The notes: generated from the letters alone by a model not told the origin. 23,793 bases of DNA from CAZQEZ01 sp964592475 (GCA_964592475.1 CAZQEZ010000068.1:1-23793), one strand, 5' to 3'. Shown: positions 8,875-17,499, counted from the stretch's first letter. A program made the numbers and translations.

Positions 8875-9892
8875 ATGAAAATCAATAAATGGCCACTGAT
8901 GGTTACTCGTTTGAAATATGGTAGCGGGGTTAGGATTATCTTCCGCTTCTTGTTTACAGGCAAAGCCCACAGCTGCTAGTTCGGTAAATCGATATGCCCT
9001 GCTGGATAAAGCCGCCAATCGCCCGGTTTTAGAACGTGAATTATTTTCCGATCCCGTGATCATCGAAGGTTGTGAACTGCTTCAGTATGGTCATAATTAC
9101 ATGGTGCGGGTTAGATCCAAAGATGGCTCCGAAGGATACTGCGTGTTTACAATACGGAAATCGCCATTTACCATGCCAATAATAATCGTGGCAGATCGGC
9201 TGAGGAAAGTTTGGAAAGAATAAAAACCAGGCAGAAACAGGCGCTAAAGCAGTAAAATTCAAAATTGGTGGTCGCAGATATATACCGGACGCACAGAAAA
9301 ACTGACACCTATGATCAGAGAAGCTTTTTCCAGCGACATCACCCTGTATGCCAACTGTAATGGCAGCTACAATGTTCCTGAGTCGATAATGGCGGGAAAA
9401 ATTCTGGAGCAAAACAAGATAGACCTCTACGAGCAACCGGTACCTACCGACTACTACGAAGACTGGAAAGCAACTTCCGAGGCCTTGAACATCCCGATTG
9501 CTTCCGGAGGTGGTGAAGTAAGCATTCGTAATTTCCGCTGGTTGCTGGGCATGGACGCGGTGCAAATGGTGCAGCAGGATTTGTTTTACTTTGGTGGTAT
9601 GATCCGCTGTATGAAGGTGGCTCGTATGGCCGAAGCAGTGGGCTATCCCTGCGTGCCGCACATTTCCGGCACCGGCCTGGGTTATATTTATATGATGCAA
9701 TTTGTATCGGATATTTCCAATGCGGATCCTTATCACGAGTTTAAAGGAGTGACTACCAATATCCCCTTCGAATGCAAAACTTCCAGCCTGAAACCGGAAG
9801 ATGGGATTTTGTATTTACCCAAAGGAATAGGTAGTGGAGTAGAAATAGATCAGGATTTTATCAAAAAGCATAAAGTGCTGGCGGGGCAATAA
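8875..9892 (+). pseudogene. Enolase-superfamily (mandelate racemase group) sugar-acid dehydratase, broken
   Basis: Pieces of one protein are spread over three frames. LKYGS near 8914 switches frame to GLGLSSASCLQAKP, a lipoprotein or exported leader, running through VRVRSKDGSEGY to about 9140. A jump follows to EIAIYHANNNRGRSAEESLE (9157-9216), then AETGAKAVKFKIGGR (about 9228-9275), then YTGRTEKLTPMIREAF to the stop at 9892. So there are at least four frame changes, and roughly 60-100 residues are missing between SEGY and EIAIY. The C-terminal part keeps Glu in LYEQP, Glu in SGGGEVS and His in CVPHISG, but the first metal ligand is Asn (codon 9353-9355, LYANCNGSY) where the family has Asp. 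The open frame 9311-9892 is only this tail. Intact relatives dehydrate or racemise sugar acids. Confidence 0.85.
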
Positions 9893-10037
9893 TTGGTAGT
9901 TAGGGAAAAATAATCATGTTTTGGGTATTAACAGCATGGACGTTTAGCTGTTTTACAACCCTTCTGGTCCGGACTTGCAATACTGGATGAATTGGAAGAA
10001 GAATTGTTTCCGCCAGGGAAAAGAAACTGATAATTGT

Positions 10038-10082
10038 ATAAGTACTTGTACAAAATATAATTAAATTTGCACATGTACTTAT
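10038..10082. promoter_or_regulatory. Inverted repeat and promoter box of AAA+ ATPase copy 2
   Basis: ATAAGTACTTGT (10038-10049) and ACATGTACTTAT (10071-10082) are inverted repeats matching at 11 of 12 positions, spaced 21 bases apart. Between them is TAAATTTG (10062-10069), a match to the -7 box TAnnTTTG; no TTG lies at normal spacing upstream (gaps are 13 or 25). The right arm ends 7 bases before the ATG at 10090, so a protein bound here would cover the transcription start. The stretch 9893-10037 holds no gene that I can name. Confidence 0.6.
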
Positions 10083-10089
10083 TCAAAAT

Positions 10090-11283
10090 ATGGAAGAATT
10101 ACTGGAATTATCGGAAAAGCTCATTGCTGAGGTTTCTTTAAAGTTTAAAAGAAGCTTATTTAATAAAATTCATTGGCAGGACAGGTTGATAGGCTTAAAA
10201 GGAGCTAGAGGTGTAGGTAAAACAACACTTCTTTTGCAATGGCTTAAAGAACAAAAATTGTCTCGTCGGCAAAAGGCATATTTTTCTCTTGATGAATTAT
10301 ATTTTACTACCCATACATTACTGGAGGTTGGCAAAGAATTTTACCAGCAGGGAGGTAAGATATTGGTATTGGACGAAGTACATAAATATCCAACCTGGTC
10401 GAAAGAGATAAAAAACCTTTACGACCGCTATAAAGATTTAAAAATAATTTTTACAGGATCATCCATCATTGATATTTCCAAGCAGGAAGCAGACCTCAGC
10501 AGGCGGGCTTTAATATATGAATTACCCGGGCTTTCGTATAGAGAATTTCTTGAATTTGCTCATAATTTAAAACTACCAATTATAGCGCTCGATCAGATAC
10601 TTTCTCCTGAAACGGATTTTAGAAATTTTTTTACTCAAGATTTCAAACCTTTACAGTACTTCAGGGAATATTTACGGTATGGATACTATCCCTTTTACCT
10701 GGAATACAAGGAAACATTTCATCAGCGTATTCAACAATTAATTCGAATCATGGTGGAATATGACATGGCAGAAATGAAAGGTTTTGATATCAGACATGCT
10801 AAAAAGATGCTACAATTATTGTATATCATTTCCCAGGAGGTACCTTATAAGCCCAATATCAATAGCTTATCCAATAAAACCAAGATACACCGAAACACCA
10901 TCAGCAACTATCTGTTTTTCTTACAGGATGCCCGATTAATATACTTATTGTTTTCATCAAAGGCAGGTATAGTTGGTTTACAAAAGCCAGAAAAGCTATA
11001 CTTGCAAAATACCAATTTACTTTACGCCCTTTCTGAACAAGATCCTTCCATAGGTACAGTTAGAGAAGTTTTTTTTTGCAGTCAACTACAATTTGATCAT
11101 AGCGTCAGTTATTCAACTGCTGTAGACTTTGTAGTGGACGGGAAGTATAATTTTGAGATTGGAGGAAAAAATAAAGATAGTAAACAAATCAAAAACCTGG
11201 AAAATGCCTGGGTGGTAAAAGATGACTTGGAATATCCGGCTTCACTTGCTTTGCCACTCTGGCTATTTGGTTTTTTGTATTGA
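10090..11283 (+). CDS. AAA+ ATPase with winged-helix and nuclease-like C-terminal region (copy 2)
   Basis: A 397-residue paralogue of the ATPase at 7582-8766, with Walker A at the same position (GARGVGKT, 38-45), Walker B ILVLDE at 91-96, TGSS as sensor 1, a winged-helix-like stretch (NINSLSNKTKIHRNTISNYL), and the end VDFVVDGKYNFEIGGKNK that resembles a PD-(D/E)XK core (D...ExGGK). Both proteins share YLQN.NL, the RE.FF.SQ block and the terminal PLWLFGFLY, yet differ over much of their length, so the duplication is old or they came separately. Cytosolic; the role is unknown. It is read away from the enolase pseudogene and toward the second FAD oxidoreductase, which starts 146 bases later. 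Confidence 0.86.
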   Translation: MEELLELSEKLIAEVSLKFKRSLFNKIHWQDRLIGLKGARGVGKTTLLLQWLKEQKLSRRQKAYFSLDELYFTTHTLLEVGKEFYQQGGKILVLDEVHKYPTWSKEIKNLYDRYKDLKIIFTGSSIIDISKQEADLSRRALIYELPGLSYREFLEFAHNLKLPIIALDQILSPETDFRNFFTQDFKPLQYFREYLRYGYYPFYLEYKETFHQRIQQLIRIMVEYDMAEMKGFDIRHAKKMLQLLYIISQEVPYKPNINSLSNKTKIHRNTISNYLFFLQDARLIYLLFSSKAGIVGLQKPEKLYLQNTNLLYALSEQDPSIGTVREVFFCSQLQFDHSVSYSTAVDFVVDGKYNFEIGGKNKDSKQIKNLENAWVVKDDLEYPASLALPLWLFGFLY

Positions 11284-11429
11284 GTTTTTTAGCACGTGTC
11301 ATTGTGTCCAACAAAAATGTATTTGCATAGTAAACTGAACCCAAAATGTATTAATACTGATCAAACAGTTTTGTCTCCATTTACTTTTCCTATAAATTCG
11401 CAAATCAACATATCGTTTATCAAAAATCA

Positions 11430-13097
11430 ATGAATATGAAAATTTTTAATCAATTAACGCTACTTGCTTTAGTTTTTTTCTTTTCCTGTAATACCAATAA
11501 TAATTCGGATAAAGAAGAATACCAGGCCGATGTCATTATTTACGGAGGCACCTCGGCGGCAGTCGCTTCGGCTGTACAGGTAACCCGTATGGGAAAGTCG
11601 GTAATTATGGTATCTCCTGATGTTCATTTGGGGGGATTGTCTTCCGGAGGCCTGGGATTTACTGATACCGGCAACAAAAAAGTAATTGGCGGAATATCCA
11701 GGGAGTTTTACCAAAAAATTTATAACCATTACCAAAAGGAAAATGCCTGGAAATGGCAAAACAAGGAGGAGTACGGCAATCAGGGTCAGGGAACCCCTGC
11801 TATTGATGGGGATAAAAGGACCATGTGGATCTTTGAGCCACATGCTGCAGAAGAAGTATTTGAAGATTTTGTAAAAGAACATGATATCCGGATCTTCAGG
11901 GATGAATGGCTGGACCGGGAAAATGGACTGGTAAAAGAAGATGGTAAAATTGTTTCTTTTAAAACATTAAGTGATAAAACATTCCGGGGCAAAATGTTTA
12001 TCGATGCTACCTACGAAGGGGATCTCATGGCAGCTGCCGGCGTTAGTTATCATGTAGGGCGGGAAGCCAATAGCGTCTATAACGAAAACTGGAATGGTGT
12101 ACAAACAGGAGTTTTACATCACCACCACTATTTTAAAAATGATATCGATCCTTATGTTGTACCCGGTGACCCTGCCAGTGGCTTGTTGCCTCGTATTTCC
12201 GCTGAAGACCCTGGTGAAAAAGGAGAAGGAGACGAAAAAGTGCAGGCTTACTGTTTCCGGATGTGTCTTACTAACCATCCTGAAAACAAGGTGCCGTTTG
12301 CAAAACCGGAAGGGTATGATTCCAGTCAGTATGAATTGCTTGTACGGATTTATGATGCCGGCTGGAGAGGTACATTTAATAAGTTTGACCCCGTTCCTAA
12401 TAAAAAAACCGATACCAACAATCACGGGCCATTCAGTACCGATAATATTGGCATGAATTACGATTATCCGGAAGCTTCCTATCAGCGTAGGAATGAGATC
12501 ATCAAAGAACACGAAACTTACCAAAAAGGCTGGCTGTACTTTATAGCCACAGATCCACGCATACCAAAAGAGACCCAGGAAGAAATGAATCGCTGGGGAC
12601 TGGCCAAAGACGAATTTACCGACAATGGCAATTGGCCTCATCAAATCTATGTACGGGAAGCACGACGAATGATCGGGGAATATGTGATGACAGAAAATGA
12701 TCTGCTGGAAAAAAGAGAGACACCCAATTCAGTAGGTATGGGTTCCTACACGATGGACTCTCATAACGTACAACGGTATGTAAAACCGGATGGATATGTA
12801 CAAAATGAAGGGGATATTGGGGTGAAAACACCAACCTATGAAATAGCATATGGTTCACTCACTCCTAAAAAAGAGGATTGTGAGAATTTACTGGTGCCGG
12901 TATGTGCTTCCAGCTCCCATATTGCTTTTGGTTCTATTCGTATGGAGCCTGTTTTTATGATCCTGGGCCAAAGCGCGGCAACTGCTGCTGTACAGGCTAT
13001 TGAAAATGACCTGGCAGTACAGGATATCAACTATGAACAGTTAAAACAACAGCTGTTAAAAGACGGACAGGTGCTGGAGTATCAAAAACCTATCTGA
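11430..13097 (+). CDS. FAD-dependent oxidoreductase lipoprotein (FAD_oxidored family)
   Basis: A complete 555-residue flavoprotein. The N-terminus is a lipoprotein signal (Cys20, VFFFSC), then the FAD-binding strand and loop DVIIYGGTSAAVASAV (34-49) and HLGGLSSGGLGFTDTG. It continues with FIDATYEGDLMAAAG, YVREARRMIGEYVM and the C-terminal IRMEPVFMILGQSAATAA that contacts FAD in this family. It is a clear paralogue of the oxidoreductase at the left edge. ATG 11436 (MKIF) is an alternative start that leaves the signal intact. No substrate is known for these proteins; export and the sugar-enzyme neighbours suggest that it acts on a glycan or sugar outside the cytoplasm. The gene ends 18 bases before a strong hairpin. 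Confidence 0.92.
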   Translation: MNMKIFNQLTLLALVFFFSCNTNNNSDKEEYQADVIIYGGTSAAVASAVQVTRMGKSVIMVSPDVHLGGLSSGGLGFTDTGNKKVIGGISREFYQKIYNHYQKENAWKWQNKEEYGNQGQGTPAIDGDKRTMWIFEPHAAEEVFEDFVKEHDIRIFRDEWLDRENGLVKEDGKIVSFKTLSDKTFRGKMFIDATYEGDLMAAAGVSYHVGREANSVYNENWNGVQTGVLHHHHYFKNDIDPYVVPGDPASGLLPRISAEDPGEKGEGDEKVQAYCFRMCLTNHPENKVPFAKPEGYDSSQYELLVRIYDAGWRGTFNKFDPVPNKKTDTNNHGPFSTDNIGMNYDYPEASYQRRNEIIKEHETYQKGWLYFIATDPRIPKETQEEMNRWGLAKDEFTDNGNWPHQIYVREARRMIGEYVMTENDLLEKRETPNSVGMGSYTMDSHNVQRYVKPDGYVQNEGDIGVKTPTYEIAYGSLTPKKEDCENLLVPVCASSSHIAFGSIRMEPVFMILGQSAATAAVQAIENDLAVQDINYEQLKQQLLKDGQVLEYQKPI

Positions 13098-13114
13098 TGG
13101 TAACTTTTTAGATT

Positions 13115-13140
13115 CCTCCGGAAACTTTGTTTTCCGGAGG
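13115..13140 (+). terminator. Strong hairpin after the FAD oxidoreductase
   Basis: CCTCCGGAAA (13115-13124) and TTTCCGGAGG (13131-13140) pair perfectly over 10 bases with a 6-base loop. It begins 18 bases after the stop codon. No T-run follows, so it may end or merely protect the transcript; such U-poor hairpins are common in this phylum. Confidence 0.65.
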
Positions 13141-13348
13141 ACTTAACTAGTTGCATTGCCATCCAATAATTTCCTGCATTTTAATGTCTTGGTTCGGTGC
13201 AGTAGCTTTTCTGCTTGTATCAAAACCTGGCAAGTCGCCCCCACCGGGATTAAGCCCCGAGAAGTAAAACAAACCCCAAAAGCGCAGGCAGAAGGTCATT
13301 AAAAGTGGAGAAGCTTGGTGCGCCTAATTGGCGAGAAGAGAAAAGCTA

Positions 13349-13383
13349 ACCACGGAGAATCACAGAGGAATTCACAGAGATGA
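13349..13383 (+). repeat. CAC-rich intergenic repeat, copy 1
   Basis: The segment contains CCACGGAGAATCACAGAGG followed by AATTCACAGAGA: three CAC units each followed by a purine-rich AGAG-type block. Similar sequences are widespread as intergenic repeats in bacterial genomes. A related copy lies in opposite orientation at 13686-13715. Confidence 0.5.
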
Positions 13384-13685
13384 ACACACAAACCTGGTGA
13401 TAAATCTATAACAAAATGCAACTACAAGCGGCAAAATAGATAATTTTACCACAACGAATACCATAGCTGATGTTGAACCGAACACCTACGGTGAAGGGTT
13501 AAACTGGCTGCAAATTAGTAAATTACAGGAAATTTCACTAAACATTTTTATTATGAAAGATTTAAAAAAAGTCAGGAACTAAGTAAAGTTTCTTTGAACC
13601 CGAAAGCGGAAGGTCTGCTTTTTAACACTGCTGAGTTTTTAACAGCTAATCCCGATGCTTTGAGACCGTCCCGACAGCATTAGTT

Positions 13686-13715
13686 TTTCTTTGTGTCTTC
13701 GTGCCTTTGTGGCTT
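13686..13715 (-). repeat. CAC-rich intergenic repeat, copy 2 (inverted)
   Basis: Read on the - strand this contains GCCACAAAGGCACGAAG followed by ACACAAAG, the same CAC-plus-purine pattern as the copy at 13349-13383, in opposite orientation and about 300 bases away. The two are related in pattern, not identical. Confidence 0.5.
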
Positions 13716-13854
13716 ATTTTGATCATCTCAACCTTAATAGCGATGAGTAGTAAAACGGCCTTTCAATTATTTGCCTGCTCTAATTATGTACTTAAAAATG
13801 CATATACCCAAGGGGTGCTTTCACGGATCCATCATTGTCACATCAAAGATTTAG

Positions 13855-14082
13855 GCTATAACGGCAAAAAGATCAAATGGCAATATTTTGTTTCCTCGGT
13901 CTGCTTTGCTAAAAAACTATAAAGCGATATTCTTGCGCCTGGAAAGGGAAAGAAAGCAGGATATTGCTGCCAGTGATTAACAAATCGATACGGCCATACA
14001 CTTATCGGGTTACAAGAATTGGAAAGTATATGCCAAAGCGCCTTTTGGTGGTCCAGACCAGAGCCTGTGCTTTAAAAGTTAT
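13855..14082 (+). pseudogene. IS91-family transposase remnant
   Basis: In one frame, bases 13855-14082 encode KRSNGNILFPRSALLKNYKA, then IFLRLERERKQDIAASD, an in-frame TAA at 13978-13980, then NWKVYAKAPFGGPDQSL. These match the order of two conserved blocks of IS91-type transposases: FLFPVKALSKVFRGKFL, and WVVYAKPPFGGPEQVLKYLG. The typical following block (YTHR.AISN) is absent, as is the N-terminal zinc-finger part. It is a short dead fragment; element ends are not recognisable. Confidence 0.72.
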
Positions 14083-14111
14083 CTTTCCTTTTTAATGCTT
14101 CTTATATCTGA

Positions 14112-16283
14112 CTATACAATTTGCTTCAATAAATCTCTAACATTTTTATAGTCTTCCACATTATATTTTGCCGCTGATGATATACTTCCAACTCTGATCG
14201 TAAATGCATCTTTCGGCATTACTTTAAAAGTGTCTTCATCCGTCCAATCATCCCCTATGGATAATATAAAATCTGAAGAAGAATTTTGCAACCATAGGCT
14301 AGCAGCTTTACCTTTATTTATTTCCATGCTTTTAATTTCAACTACATGATCTCCTTCAAGCACTTGAAGATTTATATTGGACGATAGGTATTTCAAATGA
14401 GTACTTATTTCACTGGTTCTCAGTTTTCCTAAGCCTGTTTCTACTTTACGATAGTGCCAAACCAGCGAATAGTCCTTTTCTTCAATAAAAGAGCCTGGTG
14501 TCCTGTTTACATAAAGCTCAAGAACAGGCAAGATTTCTCCTTTCCAATCACTATGCATATCATCAATTGTTTTCCAGTCATCCCCATTTTTCTTTAGCCA
14601 CACGCCATGTTCTCCAATTATATCAAGGTTAAATGATTCAAACCAATGACTTAAGGTATTTTTATCTCTTCCGCTTATAATCACTACCTTGTTTTTTTCA
14701 TCATTACTTAGTTTCTCCAATAGCAATCGTAGATCAGAATCTGGTTTGGCTTTGTCAGGGTTTTCATCAAATTTTATTAATGTGCCGTCATAATCAAGAA
14801 AAATTAATCGATTGCTCGCCTTCTGATATTCATCCCTAATTTGTTTAGTCATCTCCGCATCAATATTACGGGTAGTAAGAGTAGCTTGTTCTTTCTTTAT
14901 ATATTCCAGCCTATCCATGAAAAGGTTAACCCAATGGTGAATATTAAACTTTTTGAGGGTGCTTTGCATACTTTTAATCCGGCGATTTTGCTCTTCCGGT
15001 TCCATGGTAAGTGCCTGATAGATTGTCTCGACTATTTGCTCAATGTTATTGGGGTTTATAATTAGTGCATCTGAAAGCTCCTTAGATGCCCCGGCCATTT
15101 CGCTAAGCACTAAAACACCCCCGTTATTGTCTTTACTGGCAACATATTCTTTACAAACCAGATTCATGCCGTCACGCATCGGTGTAACTAAAGCAACATC
15201 GGCCAGCCGATAAAAAGCCGATAAGGAAGGTAATGGGAATGAACGATAAAAATAATGAATTGGCGTCCAGGCAACGCGACCAAATTTACCATTGATACGC
15301 CCTACCATTTCATCTACCTCTTCTTTAAGCATTTTATATTTTTCAACTTTATCTCGCGATGGCACAACTACCATGTAAAGGGTAACTTTTTCTCTGAATT
15401 CCGGAAAGCGCTCCAAAAACATTTCATACGCATTAAGCCTTTGAGGGATACCTTTTGAATAGTCAAGTCTATCAATGGAAACTATAAGCTTACTATCTTT
15501 AATGCTTTCTTTGAATGTGTTAGCTTTGGCAATAGTTTCTTCCGATTGAGCTGTATTAGCATATTTATCATAATCTATTCCCATTGGAAATGAATCTACA
15601 ATCAGCGTTCGCTTTCCTGTTTGTATTTGTCCTTGCTTATTACTGAAACCAACAATACGCTCTACACTACTTAAGAAGTGACGCATATCATCGTAAGTAT
15701 GAAAACCAACCAGATCGGATCCTAATAAACCGGTAATGATTTCTTTACGCCAAGGTAGCAAACGAAATACTTCATAAGAAGGAAAGGGAATATGCAAGAA
15801 GAAACCAATATTAGCATTTTCCAGCCGGTCTCTAATCATTTGTGGAAGCATCATCAATTGATAATCGTGCACCCACAGGGTGTCTCCGGGCTCAGCATGT
15901 TTAATAATTTCTTCACAGAATTTTTGGTTTACTCGTTCATAAGCTTCCCAAAGTGGTCTTTCATATTCTGCGTATTCCATGAAATAATGGAAAATAGGCC
16001 ACAAAGTTTCATTACTAAATCCTTCGTAAAAATCACGAATGTCTTCAGTAGTCAAAAAAATAGGTGACATATTCTCATCACGTAGAGTAGCTGTGATTTC
16101 ATCCTGTGTTTGAATATCGTCGACATACATGCCAGGCCAGCCAATCCATAAATTGCCTCCTTGTTTGTATATAGAGCCTAAACCAGTAGCTAAACCACCC
16201 TCGCTCGGCTTATAAGATATGCCTTCTTCACTCGTCTGAATTTTTACAGGAAGTCTATTGGAAACAATTATTGTCTTTGCCAT
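14112..16283 (-). CDS. Bifunctional trehalose-6-phosphate synthase / trehalose-6-phosphate phosphatase
   Basis: A 723-residue cytosolic enzyme making trehalose in two steps: glucose transfer from a nucleotide sugar to glucose-6-phosphate, then dephosphorylation. The GT20 synthase domain spans about 1-470: SNRLPVK at 8-14 with Arg10, HDYQLMMLP at 139-147, DRLDYSKGIP at 271-280, and RDGMNLV at 370-376. The HAD phosphatase domain follows from about 490: motif I DYDGT at 497-501, SGRD at 537-540, and GDDWTDED at 677-684. All key residues are present in both halves, so both activities are expected. Such fusions are common in Bacteroidota; trehalose serves as a stress protectant. It stands alone, transcribed toward the degenerate stretch; I saw no clear promoter box upstream. 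Confidence 0.95.
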   Translation of the reverse strand: MAKTIIVSNRLPVKIQTSEEGISYKPSEGGLATGLGSIYKQGGNLWIGWPGMYVDDIQTQDEITATLRDENMSPIFLTTEDIRDFYEGFSNETLWPIFHYFMEYAEYERPLWEAYERVNQKFCEEIIKHAEPGDTLWVHDYQLMMLPQMIRDRLENANIGFFLHIPFPSYEVFRLLPWRKEIITGLLGSDLVGFHTYDDMRHFLSSVERIVGFSNKQGQIQTGKRTLIVDSFPMGIDYDKYANTAQSEETIAKANTFKESIKDSKLIVSIDRLDYSKGIPQRLNAYEMFLERFPEFREKVTLYMVVVPSRDKVEKYKMLKEEVDEMVGRINGKFGRVAWTPIHYFYRSFPLPSLSAFYRLADVALVTPMRDGMNLVCKEYVASKDNNGGVLVLSEMAGASKELSDALIINPNNIEQIVETIYQALTMEPEEQNRRIKSMQSTLKKFNIHHWVNLFMDRLEYIKKEQATLTTRNIDAEMTKQIRDEYQKASNRLIFLDYDGTLIKFDENPDKAKPDSDLRLLLEKLSNDEKNKVVIISGRDKNTLSHWFESFNLDIIGEHGVWLKKNGDDWKTIDDMHSDWKGEILPVLELYVNRTPGSFIEEKDYSLVWHYRKVETGLGKLRTSEISTHLKYLSSNINLQVLEGDHVVEIKSMEINKGKAASLWLQNSSSDFILSIGDDWTDEDTFKVMPKDAFTIRVGSISSAAKYNVEDYKNVRDLLKQIV

Positions 16284-16794
16284 AATAAATAGAAAGGTAT
16301 TTTAAATTATTATCTATGTAATATTTATAATATTTTAGAGAATTTTATGTTCAAAATGATCGCATTTTTATCTGTGCTTAAGATTGTAAAAAATATCTAG
16401 TTGAAAATAATGAGTAGTTAATGTTTCATCTTGAATATGAGAGGTTTAAAATTAGTAAAAAAAATGTATATAACAGTATTAAAAATATAAAGAAAATAAA
16501 ATATACTTTATAATATAAATATATTAATAAAAAATAGTAATATAAAAAGAATGTTAATCATCGGGTTTATTATCAGTATAATGAAATACAACATGTATTA
16601 AATGATTATATTTTCACGATTGTAGATTGTAATGTCATTTTAAAGTGCTTATATTACAATCAATTTTGAAAATATTGCCCTTCGAAATGCCCTTATTTTT
16701 CGACATCTTTCATTCATTGCTTAAATTTATAAACTCATTAAGCCAAAAACAAGGTTTACTTCAGTGTTAATGTTTACTAAATAAATTAAGGTGT
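16284..16794. other. Very AT-rich divergent intergenic region with inverted repeat
   Basis: A 511-base region between the divergent trehalose enzyme and ABC ATPase genes; no gene is seen. GATTGTAAT (16625-16633) and ATTACAATC (16653-16661) form a perfect 9-base inverted repeat with 19 bases between, and the left arm is preceded by a second GATTGTA (16618-16624) in tandem. This may be a regulator site for either gene. I found no full TAnnTTTG promoter box. Confidence 0.45.
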
Positions 16795-17493
16795 ATGAAC
16801 TTATTTCAATTATCAAAAGTTAGTAAGGAGCATTTTTTAGGAAGTGTTAAGTTCCGTTCTCTTCAGCAGATAGATTTGAACATAGAAAAAGGTAAAATAA
16901 CCTCATTTCTAGGACCAGAGGCTTCTGGCAAATCTCGCATTTTGCAATTATTGTCTTTAAATGACACACCTACCGCAGGAGAGCTATTATACAAAGGCAA
17001 AAACTTGCGCAATTTTGATAAAAAGCAATTGAGTAGAATTAGGACTTTTGAAGTTGGCATAGTTCCTCAAACTTTCCATTTAAACTCTACAGTATCTATT
17101 TTGGAAAATGTTTCCATGGTATCTAAAATAATGGGTGAAGATAATTGGATGGCCAGAGAAAAAGCAGAGTTTTGGTTAAATAAAATGGGCCTAATTCATA
17201 ATGCCAATGATTACCCTATTGAATTGGGCTTGCTGGAGTTTAAAAAGGTAGGTATTGCCAAAGCTATGATTAAGAAACCTGATTTTTTAATCGCTGACGA
17301 ATTATATGCCAATCTTAACGAGCAAGAATGTAATGACTTATTCAACATATTATACAATTTAAATAAAGAATATAATCTTACAATAATACAAGCAAGCAGA
17401 AAATTAAGTTACTGCAGATATAGCGATGTGATTTACCAAATGAACAATGGCAAGTGTCATCTGCAAAAATCGAATGAAGCAACTGCAGCTTAA
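16795..17493 (+). CDS. Orphan ABC-type ATPase with eroded signature motif
   Basis: A 232-residue protein with the fold order of LolD/FtsE/MacB-type ABC ATPases. Walker A is intact (GPEASGKS, 40-47), as are the Q-loop Gln92 (VPQTF) and the Walker B Asp168-Glu169 (FLIADE). The signature LSGGQ is replaced by LGLLE near 144-148, the D-loop NLD reads NLN (173-175), and the H-loop His is replaced in QASRK, probably by Arg202. No permease gene is adjacent. It may bind ATP yet hydrolyse it poorly or not at all, acting as a regulator or a partner of another subunit. The start ATG has AAGG seven bases ahead. It converges on the exonuclease gene with 6 bases between. Confidence 0.8.
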   Translation: MNLFQLSKVSKEHFLGSVKFRSLQQIDLNIEKGKITSFLGPEASGKSRILQLLSLNDTPTAGELLYKGKNLRNFDKKQLSRIRTFEVGIVPQTFHLNSTVSILENVSMVSKIMGEDNWMAREKAEFWLNKMGLIHNANDYPIELGLLEFKKVGIAKAMIKKPDFLIADELYANLNEQECNDLFNILYNLNKEYNLTIIQASRKLSYCRYSDVIYQMNNGKCHLQKSNEATAA

Positions 17494-17499
17494 ATAAAG

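Larger units (their letters stand above)
13141..13854. other. Degenerate non-coding stretch
   Basis: No intact gene is seen. Short fragments read like former coding DNA, for example KLGAPNWREEKS ending near 13350 and FKKSQELSKVSLNPKAEGLL near 13565-13625 with a stop at the CATTAG at 13683, but I cannot name a family for them. The open frame at 13701-13922 has no recognisable start context or domain. The stretch carries both CAC-rich repeats and joins the transposase remnant on its right. Confidence 0.5.

Noticed and set aside
9311..9892. Open frame of 193 codons that could be called an intact small enolase-like protein
   Set aside because: It is the C-terminal half of a longer enolase-superfamily protein whose N-terminal parts lie upstream in other frames, and its ATG is an internal methionine.
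9893..10037. Possible coding remnant reading LQPFWSGLAILDELEEE
   Set aside because: It is short and has no family that I can recognise; it may be chance.
13701..13922. Open frame of 73 codons in the degenerate stretch
   Set aside because: It has no recognisable domain and overlaps the transposase remnant, which reads in a different frame.
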